This document shows positions 12,222-24,440 of a DNA stretch of 64,000 bases, piece after piece. The notes under the pieces were generated by a model that did no database searches, was not told where the DNA came from, and worked only from the letters and a program-made list of their open reading frames with translations. Origin of the DNA: Macrotis lagotis (Eukaryota > Chordata > Mammalia > Peramelemorphia > Peramelidae); contig NC_133666.1 of the NCBI RefSeq assembly GCF_037893015.1, positions 462,110,867-462,174,866 on the forward strand, read 5' to 3'. The position numbers were made by a program, and so were the translations under genes. The stretch's first letter is position 1. Each line of letters begins with the position of its first letter.

Positions 12222-12535
12222 TAAGTCTAGAAGAGGAATATTAACTAATATAACCTCATTTTTCTGATGAGGAAGTAAGTATAGGAGAAGTTAATTGTTC
12301 AAAGTTAATGTCAGGGGCAGCTAAGTGGCATAGTGGATAAAGCACCAACCCTGGAGTCAGGAGTACCTGGGTTCAAATCCGGTCTCAGACACTTAATCAT
12401 TACCTAGCTGTGTGGCCTTGGGCAAACCACTTAACCCCGTTTGCCTTGCAAAAAACCTAAAAAAAAAGTTAATGTCAGAGCAAGGACTTAGGTGTTTTGA
12501 TTCCAAAGAAACTCATTTACTTAACTGCCTTGCTA
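12222..12535 (-). mobile_element. MIR SINE, antisense, split by a younger SINE
   Basis: The left half has AACCTCATTTTTCTGATGAG. The right half has AGCAAGGACTTAGGTGTTTT then GATTCC. The halves are separated by the SINE at 12315-12464. Confidence 0.65.
12315..12464 (+). mobile_element. Young SINE (GGGCAGCTAAGTGG family) with perfect target-site duplication
   Basis: Full-length copy: GGGCAGCTAAGTGGCATAGT, GGAGTCAGGAGTACCTGGGT, TACCTAGCTGTGTGGCCTTG, TTTGCCTTGCAAAAAACC and an A tail. The 14-base flank AAAGTTAATGTCAG at 12301-12314 is repeated exactly at 12465-12478. Confidence 0.95.
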
Positions 12536-12539
12536 ATGA

Positions 12540-13412
12540 TAATATAGTGGAGACAACCATATAACAATGTTGGAAAAGATTTATACTTTTGATAGATAAA
12601 CTTATTTAAATATTAAAAAGGTTCCTTAGCAAAAAAAGTACTATTTAGAGAGGAAAGGAGAAGTGAGAATATGAAATGGCAATTAGGACCCATCCTATTT
12701 CAGAATGGCAACCTAAAGCATTGTACCATTGTACCACTGGAGTGTATACCAATAGCTATAAATTCTATCTCTTTTCTTGGCACATGCTGTGTATCTGTTA
12801 AATTGTCCTTACCTGCCTCCCTGGTAGACCCAACCCACCTGACTATGAGATAAGAACTGACAAACTGGCAAATTGTGGCCCTCGAGCACTGATTAATTGA
12901 AGCAAGCATCTGGGAAGTCTTATGTCAGTCCTTTTGTCTCTAAGGAGCAACATTTATAAATACATATGAATGTTTCCTGGTATCTCCCAAAGCTGTCCCT
13001 CTGTGGTCCTATTGGGACCTTGGAGATAATAAATCTTTTTGAAAATTTATGCCCTAATTTTAATTGCCAATCATTCATGGGAAGAATAATGATTCCCACT
13101 TTCTCTACTTAATTATTTGTTTATCAATTTGAATAATTGCTTATATTAGTGCCTTAAAGATCAGAGATAGCATTTGCAAACTTCAAATATTTGCTACTGA
13201 GATTTTCCTACCAGAATTCCCTCTAATGGCAGCTCCTGAAACTAGATTAAATGTTTCCAAGCATCTGATTTTCTAAGTTCTTGTTAATTTGATACATATA
13301 TTCAACTTAAATCCTGAAATATATTAATTTTTATGTCTTCTATATCATAGGAAAAATAAAAGCATATTCAAAGTATTAATTATCCCACAAAAGCTCCCTT
13401 CAAGTTTACATT
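12540..13412. other. Unassigned DNA
   Basis: No splice-supported frame. The 60- and 69-codon frames on opposite strands near 12670-12909 overlap and look random. Confidence 0.3.
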
Positions 13413-14085
13413 TGCAGAATCACACAGTTTAAAAGATAGAAGCGTCCTCAGTGGTCCTCCAGTTCAACTTATAGATACAAAGAATGCCCATTACAATACA
13501 CCAGATAACATCATCCAGTGTATGCTTGAAAATCTCCAAAACAGAATAAACTTCCATCTCCAGAGGTAGTCTATTATCCTCTGGGATAATTCTAATTGTT
13601 AGGAAGTTATTCTCAATATCAAGTTTAAATTGTCCTCTGAAGCTTGAATTCACTGTTATGGACTCTGTCCTTTAAGGCCAAACAACATAAATCTAATACC
13701 TCATTCAAACACAGCCCTTCAGTTACTTGAAGCCATCTATAATATACCATCCCTTTCAGTCTTCTCTACAATACATTAAATCTATCCATTGCCTTCAAGC
13801 AAATCATACATCTTGAATTCAAGGACCTTCAACATCCTGTTTAACTTCTTTTGAACATTCTCTAACTTAGCAGTATCTTCCTTCCATTGCACTTCCCAAA
13901 ATTGAACAATATGGTCCTGTTGGAGTCTGACAACATTAATAAGCCTTTTCAGATTCCCCTATTTATTAGCTTACTCTACATTATCTATTCACATGTAGCC
14001 CTATTCTTCCACCAGTTCTGATCCAAGCATAATTAGATATTGTATCTATAGCTTTACATGTCATTTTTTTTCTACCACTAATGCT
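13413..14085 (-). mobile_element. CR1/L3-clade LINE fragment, antisense
   Basis: Follows the antisense order of CR1/L3 LINEs: AGAATCACACAGTTTAAAAG, GTCCTCCAGTTCAACTTATA, TGCTTGAAAATCTCCAAAAC, TTGTTAGGAAGTTATTCTCA, then CCAAAATTGAACAATATGGT and CCTGTTGGAGTCTGACAACA. The 3' end is at the low-coordinate side. No frame remains. Family assignment is from memory. Confidence 0.65.
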
Positions 14086-14184
14086 TCATGGTATGGAAAT
14101 GACCTTGAGTTTTAAAAGACAATGCCAGTAGAGAAAAAACTCTAATAGAACTAACAAATTCTTAAAGATTGAAATAAAGGCCTG

Positions 14185-14329
14185 GGGCAGCTAGGTAGTG
14201 CAGTGGATAGAGCACCAGCCCTGGAGTCAGGAGTACCTGAGTTCAAATCTGGCCTTAGACAGTTAATAAATACCTAGCTATGTGACATTGAGCAAGCCAC
14301 TTCACCCCATTTTCCTTGCAAAAAAAAGA
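14185..14329 (+). mobile_element. Young SINE (GGGCAGCTAGGTAG family)
   Basis: Full-length copy of the same family as 12315. Flanks GAAATAAAGGCCTG (14171-14184) and GAAATAAATGCCTG (14330-14343) form a target-site duplication with one mismatch. Confidence 0.92.
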
Positions 14330-14340
14330 GAAATAAATGC

Positions 14341-14342
<2 letters not shown>

Positions 14343-14395
<53 letters not shown>
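14343..14395. repeat. (TA)n microsatellite
   Basis: About 26 perfect TA units directly after the SINE's downstream target-site duplication. Confidence 0.95.
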
Positions 14396-14397
<2 letters not shown>

Positions 14398-14399
14398 TC

Positions 14400-15200
14400 A
14401 TCATCTTATAGACCATGTTGGCTCAGTTCATAGAAGACTCATTAATGGGAATTTATCTCCCAATTGATTTATATTTTGACTAAGGATACACATCAAACAA
14501 CTTTAAGGCAATAAATGGTGAGTCCTTTAGAAGCACTATTTTGTTTTTCTTTTCTTTTGGATACTGAATGTATATCATAGTGATTTGCACATACTAAGAA
14601 CTTTAAGAGTTCTTATTGGATTTTATTATTACTGAGTAAATTTTATTGTCATTATTACCTATAGACACCACTGTGGAGCCAAAGAAAATCAATCAAATTA
14701 CTTAAAGTTATATGCATTTCCTGAAGGGTGGAACAAAAATAATGACATGCTACCTGTGATTCTTTCCTTCAGAGAAAATGAAAATAATAATAATAAATGA
14801 CTTCCAGGTATAGATGAATTGGATTTTCTCTATTAGAGAGAGACAAACTGCCTATTAGATAGCATTTGATATCTACTTATCAAAACAAATCAATATATGT
14901 TGTAGTATGTGAGAAAAGTTAAAAACCAATTGTGCATATTTTTATTTTATTATAGGAATAGGATACCTCTCTAAAAACAGAAAATAGTCTTACAACTGTT
15001 ATCAGGCTGCTCAATTTCTGAAATCTAAGGAACCCCAATTTAACATCCAGAAAAAGATGTCAAGACCAAGAAAATAAAATGATTTGCAGTGCTTTCCATG
15101 AAAAAAAATCAATTATTTTAGCAAAACTACCTTAACTTTTTATTTGTGTTGCTAATGAAAAGAAATGTCTTACCCAAATAAAATTCATTTGCTCATTAGG
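14400..15200. other. Unassigned DNA
   Basis: AT-rich with a short (AAT)n at about 14784-14797; nothing else recognised. Confidence 0.3.
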
Positions 15201-15204
15201 TTTA

Positions 15205-15400
15205 AGTACTCTGTTCTCGTGGTAAAGTAGAAAAAACTGACTTCAGAGTTGGGAGTTGGGGGTTTCAGTGCTACTTCTGCCACCCACCAGTTGTGTAGTC
15301 TTGACAAGTCATTTAATCCATTTGCTTATCTGCAAAATGTTGCAGTTGGGTCACCTAATCACATAATATCCATTTTTAACATCATTCTAAATATTCTAGA
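15205..15400 (+). mobile_element. MIR SINE
   Basis: TCTCGTGGTAAAGTAGAAAA, then ACCAGTTGTGTAGTCTTGAC, AAGTCATTTAATCCATTTGC and CTGCAAAATG, a diverged MIR core. Confidence 0.6.
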
Positions 15401-15469
15401 ATAATATTAGAATTATTAAGTAAAGCAAAATAAAATCTCTGCTTCCTGACTTCCTTCATTTTCCAGTCA

Positions 15470-15690
15470 CTGTCCAACTTACTATGAGAAGTTGTCCAGA
15501 TACCCTTAATGCTAGAGCCTTCCTTCTCTCTATTATCTTATCTTGTATATAGTTCCTTTGTACAGTCACTTACATGCTGTATCTCCCATTAGACTGTGAG
15601 CTCCTTAAAGGTATAGAGGATCTTCTGCCTTTTCTCGTGTCCCCAGAGATTAATGGTATTTAATAAATGTTTATTGATGAAATGAAAAAA
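15470..15690 (+). mobile_element. L2 LINE 3' end
   Basis: Ends with ATTAGACTGTGAGCTCCTTA, CGTGTCCCCAGAGATTAATG and GTATTTAATAAATGTTTATTG, the typical L2 3' terminus. Confidence 0.75.
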
Positions 15691-15774
15691 ATATTCAGAA
15701 CAGATTTCATGGTTATCTGTTTCCTTTGCCTTAATAGGTGGTTTCATGGACTTTCTTGGGTCAAAACATATATC

Positions 15775-16620
15775 AACCAACCAATAAAGATTTATTAGAC
15801 ACTTTGGTAAGTGCTAAGCATATAAAAAGTAGCAAAAGAGAGTCCCTGATTTGAAAGAGCTTGCCATCTAATGGGAAAGACAATATGAAAACAAATTTAT
15901 ACAATCTACACATTGAGAAAAGGCGTTGGAATTAGGAGAAGTTGAGATAGTATTGCAAAAGACAGGATTTTATATGAAACTTAAAGGAAACCAAGAGAAG
16001 TCATTAGTTTGAGTAAAGGAAGAAGAATATTCCAGGCAAGAAAGATAGAGAGCCTTGTCCGTAGAACAGCTGAGAGGCCATAATCACTGGATCAAAAGTA
16101 CAGGATCGGGAGTAAGTTGCAAGAAGCCTAGAGAGGTGGAAGGGGTCTAGGTTATAAGGATCTTTTTATGTTTATCAGAGCAGCTATATTTACTCCTGGA
16201 AGAAAAAGGAGCCCACTGAAGTTTTTGAGTTGGGGGTAGTGGGGAGTGACATAGGTGGTGTTTCACATTAGGAACATCTCTTTAGTGCTGAATAAAGGAA
16301 GCACTGAAGTGGGAAGAGACTCAAGACAGGCAGACCCTCTTGCAGGAGTCCAGGCATGAGATGATAATGGCCCCTATCAGAGTGGTGGCAGTGTCAGAGA
16401 AGAGGAGTATTTTCAAAAGTTTGTAAGGATGAAACCCATAGGCCATGGCATCAGCTTGAATACCAGGGGTGAAAGAGAATAAGGAATCTAGAATTATTCC
16501 TACATTGCAAGCCTGAGAGACTGGGAGGATGGTGTTATCCTTTACAGCCTCAGGAAAGATAGGAGGGAAAGATAATGAATTGAACTGAGTCAGCATGATC
16601 CCTAGATAACAATATATCAC
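15775..16620 (-). mobile_element. L2 LINE, antisense, 3' end and ORF2 C-terminal part
   Basis: Begins with the antisense 3' end (AATAAAGATTTATTAGACAC, then AGAGCTTGCCATCTAATGGG) and continues through antisense ORF2: TAGGTTATAAGGATCTTTTT, AAAGGAGCCCACTGAAGTTT, GGGGAGTGACATAGGTGGTG, GCAGGAGTCCAGGCATGAGA and CAGAGTGGTGGCAGTGTCAG. It is the longest single L2 piece here. All frames are interrupted. Confidence 0.75.
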
Positions 16621-16629
16621 CAGGTCTAT

Positions 16630-16925
16630 TTTCTAAACCTTTATATTGTTTTTGGTAATGTAAGAATTTTTTCTCTGCTGTTATAGTCTTAGCAAACCCA
16701 AGTCCATTTTCCAAAACATGAGTTAGGAATTTAGGGGGCAGAAAAAAATAACATTTAAAAAATTCCAATAGCAAGACTAGTGGCAAGGTAACCAATATGC
16801 TTGGTTCAAGATGTAATATCTTAAATGCAATTTGAACTCCTGATTGACTTAAAATAATCAGACTGGAATGAATTTTGAGAGATTATTTTATTCTTTTCCT
16901 TATCTTCAGAACCAAAATGTGATTA
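16630..16925. other. Unassigned DNA
   Basis: No recognised content between L2 and MIR. Confidence 0.3.
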
Positions 16926-16929
16926 TTCC

Positions 16930-17165
16930 AATGTCATCATCATAGTATCTGGCACTTATAAATAGTTTTAAGGTTTAAAAAGTGCTTAGCTCATAACCGC
17001 ATTTTGGAATAAGTCATAAAAGTTGGCATATTCCTATTTGCAAATTAAGAAAGACTCTAAAAAGACGAGGAGGGCCTTATGTTTTTAGTTGTCAAAGTCA
17101 GCATTTGAGGTCCGTTCTCCTAACTCCAAGTTTAGCATCCTTTCCCTTATACCAAACTGTTTACC
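16930..17165 (-). mobile_element. MIR SINE, antisense
   Basis: ATAGTTTTAAGGTTTAAAAA, then GTGCTTAGCTCATAACCGCA and GAGGTCCGTTCTCCTAACTCC follow the antisense MIR order. Confidence 0.6.
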
Positions 17166-17321
17166 AAAGTAATTAGCAGGAGATAGCTAATCTAAGGATA
17201 TAAGAGCTTACAATTTTGAGTTCCATTATTGGGATCAATTTTAAAGATGTTTAAAACAGAAAATTGCTATGTCTTTATTTCCCAAGACATGTGAGAACAA
17301 ATAAAACAACAGCAGCAACAA

Positions 17322-17578
17322 CAATAATAAATAGCATTTTATGGTCCTTAAGATTTCCAAAGTATTTTATTTGCTATCTCATTTGAGATAGACCCTCACA
17401 ATAACACTGGGAGATTGAATCTATTGCTATTGCCATTTTATAGTTTAAGAAACAAACTAAGTTTAGTTGACTTTCTTAAGTTCACACAACTAGTTAAGTG
17501 TTTGAGGCAGGTTTCAGAGTTAGTCTTCCTGACTCCTAAATTCAGTGTTCTATTCAATGCATCAGTTAGCTTTCTCAA
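17322..17578 (-). mobile_element. MIR SINE, antisense, near full length
   Basis: ATAGCATTTTATGGTCCTTA, GCCATTTTATAGTTTAAGAA, AGTTCACACAACTAGTTAAG, TCTTCCTGACTCCTAAATTC. Confidence 0.75.
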
Positions 17579-17599
17579 TACCAATAGGACATGGAACTG

Positions 17600-17745
17600 A
17601 AAAAGAAAATTAAAGACCACATAATCCATCATTTTAAAAATAAACAAAATGAAAACCAGGAAGGTTGTTGTCCAAGATCATACAAGTTGGAGCTTTGAAT
17701 CCAAATCAAAGTGTTTTCCATTATCCCATGTTGTTTAACTATTGC
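17600..17745 (-). mobile_element. MIR SINE, antisense fragment
   Basis: CATCATTTTAAAAATAAACA, GTTGTCCAAGATCATACAAG, TTTTCCATTATCCCATGTTG. Confidence 0.55.
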
Positions 17746-17749
17746 CTAC

Positions 17750-18290
17750 AGAATAACTGTGTCTGTACCTATTGGAATAGGAATTATGTCTGGTTAATGA
17801 CTACCCACTGAAGTTCCCTAGTAAATGTTATCCAAGGGCACCCTATCCAAAGGCAACTAATTTTGGTATCCTGAAAATTAGAAGATATATGAGTTGAAAG
17901 GATATCAGGCTGAAAGTCAATTAATCCCAAGATGAGGTACCTTTATTTGTATGAGATGATTAATGGATTGAAACCCTGGGGGGTAGGGTAAATGACAATG
18001 GGAAAGAGTAAATTATGTCCTTAAAGATATTTTAGACAGGAATTTTTGTAGTGGAAAAGAATTGCTAGAAACATCTTTTTGAATCTTTGTCCTGATAGTT
18101 GTAAAATATTAATTCAATTCATCAAAACTATAAAAGTCTCTATATCTGTCAAGAGAAATTCTGGGTGTTATACTCCTTTGCACTCTATTAAATATCTTGC
18201 ACTTGGGTGGGTGATCAGTCTAACTGGGCTGGTAATTAAAGGTTAATCAACAAAGCAATTTTGCATGGCTTGGTGGAAGAAGGGAGGTAG
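17750..18290. other. Unassigned DNA
   Basis: No recognised coding or repeat content. Confidence 0.3.
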
Positions 18291-18294
18291 GGGG

Positions 18295-18425
18295 AGAAAT
18301 GGACTTGGAGTCAAAACAACTGAATCTAAAATTTGAATTCGAGAAAATTTGAATTCAAAGAAATTAGCAATGTGAACTTGGGCTAGTCACTTATTCCCCC
18401 CAATTCAAAAAAGAGCTAGAACTTT
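18295..18425 (+). mobile_element. MIR-like SINE fragment
   Basis: GACTTGGAGTCAAAACAACT, then AGCAATGTGAACTTGGGCTA and GTCACTTATTCC. Carries a local duplication of AAAATTTGAATTC (two copies about 17 bases apart). Confidence 0.55.
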
Positions 18426-18564
18426 TTAGGAGACTGCAAAATCATATGAGTTAATAATTTAATGTAACAACCAAGAAATCAAATGGGATTTAAGGCTGTG
18501 TTGAGAAGCATAGATTTTGAGAAAGAGAAATTAATGGACCTATTGTACTACTAAACTGGGCAGA

Positions 18565-18730
18565 CAGGGTTTTAGAATTTTGTGTTTAGTCCTGGGGATC
18601 ATGTTTTAGGAAGGACATTGGTAAGCTGGATGATGTATAAGGGAAGGGAAAGTGACAAAGAAGGAATTTTGATTTTTCTGCCATATGCAAATAGGTTGAA
18701 GGAACTCAGGTTTCTAGAAGAAATCAATAA
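18565..18730 (+). mobile_element. CR1/L3-clade LINE fragment, sense
   Basis: CATGTTTTAGGAAGGACATT, GGTAAGCTGGATGATGTATA and TAGGTTGAAGGAACTCAGG follow the sense CR1/L3 ORF2 C-terminal region as I recall it. Confidence 0.55.
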
Positions 18731-18734
18731 AGTA

Positions 18735-18905
18735 GAACAAACAAGCATTTATGAAATTTCTTTTATGTACTGAGCATTGTTCTATGTAAGCATTGAGGAT
18801 ACAAATAGAAAATCAACTCTCTGCTCTCTAGGCATCCTCATTCTTTTTAAGGAAAGCCAACATATAAAGGATAATTCATATTCATGTATAGTTCATGGCA
18901 GATAG
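18735..18905 (-). mobile_element. L2 LINE 3' end, antisense
   Basis: AACAAGCATTTATGAAATTT, then TACTGAGCATTGTTCTATGT and AAGCATTGAGGATACAAATA match the antisense L2 3' end. Confidence 0.65.
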
Positions 18906-18999
18906 AAGATCTAGGTAGGTCGAAGTGGTTAGAGAGCTAGCCTTGAAACAAGAAAAACATGGATTCAAGACATTTTAGCCATCTGATAAAACCCATGGA

Positions 19000-19515
19000 C
19001 CCCTTCTTAGAATAATGCTTTAAAAATAATTGAAAGAAATGCTAAATATTAGTTAGAGAATAGTAAAAATCAAGAGTTTTTTTCTCTTTTCAAGTTTTAA
19101 AATCCCCAGAAATCAATTCATAAAATTTTTGTGTGTTCATGGAACCTAGGTAAGGACCTTTACTTTAAGATATGAATTGCAAAGACATTGCCACCCACAT
19201 TAGGAAAGGGATTTTCCTCAAACTTTCCATATGCATGTGAAATAGCTCCAGTTCTAAAGTAAAAATAGTGTTGATTTATGACAATACTGAAATTGAAATC
19301 TTTTTTTGTTCTATATTTGGGGAAAATGAGACTAGAGATTGTTCTTAAGTTAAGTATCTTTAGATCATAAGAAATATGAATAAAAAGCTAAACAAACCTG
19401 AAATTCATTTTTAGAGAGGAGTCTTCTTTGACTTGCTGTCAATTTGGGGGAAACAGAAAGAGTCTGGCAACTTTGAACACTTTTTCATGGACTTGCAAGT
19501 GGATTATTATAGTCA
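19000..19515. other. Unassigned DNA before the old L1
   Basis: No recognised element. A short MIR-like piece may lie at about 18905-18990 (GAAGTGGTTAGAGAGCTAGC). Confidence 0.3.
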
Positions 19516-20089
19516 TATTCTCTTTTTAAAATTATTTTTATCTATTTCATGAAATACATCCCAATTATCAGTAAAAAATTAATAATCTTTTTTTTTTCAA
19601 ATTTTGGGTTCCAAATTCTCTACCTATCCCCTTACCTTTCCTCCTTAATAAGGCAAGCAATTTGCTTTTCATTATACATGTGAAATCATGCAAAACATAT
19701 TTCCATATAAGTAATGTTGCAAAAGAAAACACAAACAAAATAAAACAATAAAAAAGAAATTTTTAAAATGAAAGCTTTAATCTGAATTCAGGATTCATTT
19801 GTTTTCTCTCTGGAGGTGGATAGATTTTTCCATCATGGGTCCTTTGGAATTGTCTGAGATCATTGTCTTAATCAAAGTAGGTCTTTCGCAGTTGATCATT
19901 AACCTTATATTACGACTGTTCCAATGAACAAATTTCTCCTAGTTCTGTTCACTTCACTAGGCATCAGTTCATGTAAGTCTTTCCAGGTTTTTCTGAAACC
20001 ATCCTCCTCATCATTTCCTATAGTATAATAGCTTCCATCACAATTATATACCACAACTTGTTTAGTTATTCCCTAATTGCTGTTCAGTC

Positions 20090-20280
20090 ATTTTTCAGAT
20101 GTGTTTGAGTATTCATGACAATCATTTAGACATTTCTTAGCAATTCATTATATAGATGAGAATTTGAGGCAAAGAGATTTACATGATTTGCCCAGTAAGT
20201 GTCTGTGGTTAGTTTCAAACTCCAGAAGTTGAGTCTTTCTGACTCTAAACCCAGTATTCTATCTTCCATGCCACTAATTC
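20090..20280 (-). mobile_element. MIR SINE inside the old L1
   Basis: TATAGATGAGAATTTGAGGC, then GATTTGCCCAGTAAGTGTCT and TAAACCCAGTATTCTATCTT. L1 sequence ends at about ATTGCTG and resumes at ATTCTTTGTCACTAC. Confidence 0.65.
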
Positions 20281-21368
20281 TTTGTCACTACAAAGAAAAG
20301 TACTCTAAACATTTTTGAACAGGTCTTTTCTCTTTTTCTTTGACTTCATTGGGATGACAGTATTTCTGGGTCAAAGAGTATGCGCATAGTCTTATAGCTA
20401 TTATAGCATAGTTGCAAACTGTTGTCCAGAATGGTTGAACTAGTCCACAATTCCACTAACAAATTGTTGGTGTCCCAAATTTTCCACATCTCCAGCATTT
20501 GTCATTTTCCTTCTTCTGTCATGTTAGCCAACCTGCATAGGTAAACTCAGAATTGTTTAATTTTCATTCTTCTAGTCAGTGGTGTTTTAGAGCTTTCCAT
20601 GTGATATTGAAAGCTTTGATTTCTTCTTCTGAAAATTGCCTGTTAATTTTTTTCCATTTGTCACATGGAAATTGGTTCTTATTTTTATAAATTTGGCCCT
20701 GTTCCCTATATATTTGAGAAATGAGACCATTAAATCAGATAAAGTTGTAACATTTTAGCTATGTTAGTTTTGTTTTGTCAAAGCTTAAATAATTAAATAT
20801 TAAATAATTAAAATTGTATATTTTACTTTCTATTATTCCCTCTATACCTTGTTTAGTTATCAATTCTTCTCTTATCCTTAGATCTAATAGATACTAGATA
20901 ATAGATATTATCCTTTATGGCTAAATCATTATCCATTTTGACTTTATCTTAGTATATGGTATGAAATGTATATGCCAAGTTTTTTTTTTCCAAGCTGCTT
21001 TCTAGTTTTCCAGAAATATTTTCCAGGAATAAATATTGAGTTCTTATCCCAAAAGTTTGGATATTTGAGTTTAGCAAATAGTAAATTACTTTGGCCTTTT
21101 ACTACTTTATATTGCATGACTAGTATATTCCCCTGCTCCACCACTCTATTTCTAAGCCAGTACCAGATTGTTTTGATGATTACTACTTTATAATACAGTT
21201 TGAAATCTACTAACCTCCTTTCCTAAACATTTTAATTGATCCCCTTAATATTCCTGATCTTTTTTCATATGAATTTTATTACTATTTTTCTAGTTCTATA
21301 AGATAATCCTTTACTATAGCACTAAATATGTAAATTAATTTAGATAAAATCATTTTTATTATATTGAC

Positions 21369-21722
21369 TCAGCCTACCCATGAGCAATTAAAATTTTCCC
21401 AGTTATTTAGATTTGACTTTATTTGTGTGAAATATGTATGTGGTATTTCATTTAAAATTTTTCCATTGATATTCATTGAAGAATTTGTGTCATAAAAGAA
21501 ATTTGATAAGACTCCTTCTTTACCTATTTTTAAAAATTGCTTGCATAGCATTGAAATTAAATATTCCTTAAATATTTTGTAGAATTCATTTGTGAATCCA
21601 TTTAGTTCTAGCAATTTTTTTTCCTTAGGAAGCTCACTGATGACTTCTTCAATTTCTTTTTCTATGATTGGCTTGTTTAAGTATTCTCTTTCCTCTTCTG
21701 TTAAGCTGGGCATCCATTTCAT
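21369..21722 (-). pseudogene. L1 ORF2 remnant with the palm deleted
   Basis: A 117-codon open stretch. Residues 1-80 ([43 protein letters not shown]) match the N-terminal reverse-transcriptase region of the L1 at 49652-50017. It then jumps to [13 protein letters not shown] and [13 protein letters not shown] with CSWVG, which is thumb sequence. Both catalytic motifs (A and the xADD box) are missing, so this cannot encode polymerase activity. Confidence 0.75.
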
Positions 21723-23707
21723 TTAGATTATCAGTTTTACTGACTTACAATTGGGCAAAATAACTCTTAATCGTTGTCTTATTTCCTCTTACTTGGTGAT
21801 GCATTCACTCTTTTCATTTTTTATACTAATAACTTGGTTCTCTATTTTCTTTTTTTCATCAAATTAACCAATGGTTTATTTTTCCCAATAAAACCAGCCC
21901 CTAGTTTTATGAATTCAATGAGGTTTTTGACATTCAATTTTCTTAATATTTTCTTTAATTTTCAGAAATTTCAATTTGTTTTTTTTTTCAAGTTTGGGGT
22001 TTATTTTAGTTAACTGCTTGATTTATTGAACTCCTTTTTTCCTCTTTTATTATGTGGCTCAGCCTACCCATGAACAATTTATGCTTTTTCCAGTTCTTTA
22101 GATCTGACAATATTAGTGTGAAACATATTTTCTAATATGTTTATATAATTCCTTGACTTGTCTTGGAAGTAGGCTCCTAAGTATTTTGTATTGTTTGCAG
22201 TTATCTTAATTGGCACAATAATAATATTATATCTTAGAGTAACAAATTTTCCCCTATCATCTCATAAACTTTGGAATGTTGTCTTGTTGTCATTCTCTTT
22301 GATGAAATAATTTTTTAGGATTTGTTTTTTACATCCATTAATTCTTTAAGATTAGGTTGTTTTATTATTTTTAGCCTTTAATCTACCTCCATGGCCTTTT
22401 TTGATATTATTTCAATATGGACTGAAAAGGATTAATTTTTTTGTATTTGGTTATACGTTTTTTTATGCCCCAATACATGATCAATTATTGAGAAGGTGTT
22501 ATGTTACAACTATGGGGGAGGGGGTATTTCTTTCCATTCCCATTCTATTTTCTCCAGAAGGCTATCCTACCTAACTTTTCTAAAATTCTATTCATCTCCT
22601 TATCTTCTTTCTTATTTATTTATGGTTAGATTAATCAGGCTCTGAAATTATAAAGTTGAGGTTTTCCCACTAGGCTAGTTTTACTATTACCTTATATATC
22701 ATTTAACTAATCCTTTGAGAATTTTGATGCTTTATCATTTGTGTATATATTATTAGTATGGATATTACCTCATTGCTTTATGGCTCCTTTTAGCAAGCTG
22801 TAGTTTCCATGTTTATCCATTTTAATTAGGTCCATTTTTTCTTTTGCTTTGTCTGAAATCATGATTCCTCACTCTGCTTTTTTTTTCAGCTGAAGTGTAA
22901 TAGGTTCTGCTTATTTTAATTTGGTGTGTCTGTTTCATGTGTTTCTTTTAAACAACATATAGTTAGATTCTGATTTCTGATCTATTCTGTTTTCCATTTC
23001 CATTTTATGAGTAAGTTATTCTCATTCATATTCACAGTTATGATTATAGACTGTATATGTATGTATATGTATGAATATATATTTATATGCAGACATATAT
23101 ATTCTTTTTTGATCCAATTTAGATGTCAGGTTCTAGCATTGTCTGTTCTCCTCCACCATTTACACCTATACTATAAAGGCCTTCTCATGTTCTTTTTATG
23201 AGAGTTTTCCTTAGTCTTCCTCTCTCCCATCTCTCTGAGCATTCTTCTTTTTTTTTACCTATCCATTCTTTTACATCATTCCAACATAACTGATCCATTC
23301 CCATATACTCTTTATATGTAAAGTCCTTCTATCTGACTTAATAATGATAATCTTAAGATATATGCACCATCCTCCCAATGTAGAAAGGTAAACAGCATAA
23401 CCTTATTGAGTCCCTTATAACTACCCTTTCATTTTTAACTTCTTATGTTTGTCTTGAGTTTTGTTTTTGAAAATCAAAATTTCTTTCTTGGCTCTGTTCT
23501 TTTCATCAAGAACATTTGAAAATCATATGTTATATTAAATAGTAATATTTCCCCTTGAAGGATTATATTCAGTTTTTCTGGGTACATTTTCCTTCAATAT
23601 AATCCTAGTTTTTATTTTTCAGAAAACCATATTTCAAGTCCTCTGCTTCTTTAATTTGTTAGCTGCTGCTAAATTTTATGTAATCCTGATTGTTATTTAA
23701 TGATTTC

Positions 23708-23864
23708 TTTTTTTTTTAGGTTTTTGCAAGGCAAATGGGGTTAAGTGGTTTTCCCAAGGCCGCACAGCTATGTGATTATTAAGTGTCTGAGACCGGTTTT
23801 GAACCCAGGTACTCCTGACTCCAGGGCCGGTGCTCTCTATCCACTGTGCCACCTAGCTGCCCCC
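23708..23864 (-). mobile_element. Young SINE, minus strand, inside the old L1
   Basis: Reverse complement of the GGGCAGCTAGGTGG family, full length: TTTGCAAGGCAAATGGGGTT, GCACAGCTATGTGATTATTA, ACTCCTGACTCCAGGGCCGG, CCACCTAGCTGCCCC. The target-site duplication TAATGATTTCTTTTTT starts at 23698 and 23865. Confidence 0.93.
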
Positions 23865-24297
23865 TAATGATTTCTTTTTTGCTGCTTAGAGTATTTTCTT
23901 CTTGACCTAGGAACTCTGGAATTTGGCTATATTTTTGTGGTTTTGATTTTGGGATCTCTTTCAGGTAGTGATATTCTTCCCATTTCTATTTTACTTTTTT
24001 GATTTGAGGATATCTTGGCATTTTTCCTTGGATATCCAGCCTCTTTGATCACAGCTTTCAGGTAAACTAATAATTCTTAAGTTTTCTTTGCAATTTATAT
24101 TCCAAATCAGTTGTTTTTCCAATGAGGTATGTCACATTTTTTTTCTTTTTTCATTCATTTCACTTTATTTTACTGATGTTTCATAGAGTCATTAACTTCC
24201 AGTTGCCCAACTGTAATCTTTAAGGAATTATTTTTTCAGTGAATTATTGTACCTCATTTTCTATTTGGCAAATTATATTTTTGATGACTCCTTTTTC

Positions 24298-24440
24298 TTT
24301 TTCTTTTTTTGGCAAGGCACTTGGGACTTGCCCAAGATCACACAGCTAGGTAAATATTAAGTGTCTGAGGCTGGATTTGAACTCAAGTACTCCTGACTCC
24401 AGGGCCGGTGCTCCATCCATTGCACCACCTAGCTGCCCCC
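24298..24440 (-). mobile_element. Young SINE, minus strand, inside the old L1
   Basis: Reverse complement of the same family: CACACAGCTAGGTAAATATT, ACTCCTGACTCCAGGGCCGG, CACCACCTAGCTGCCCCC. It lacks part of the region next to the A tail, and no clean target-site duplication is visible in the T-rich flanks. Confidence 0.88.
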
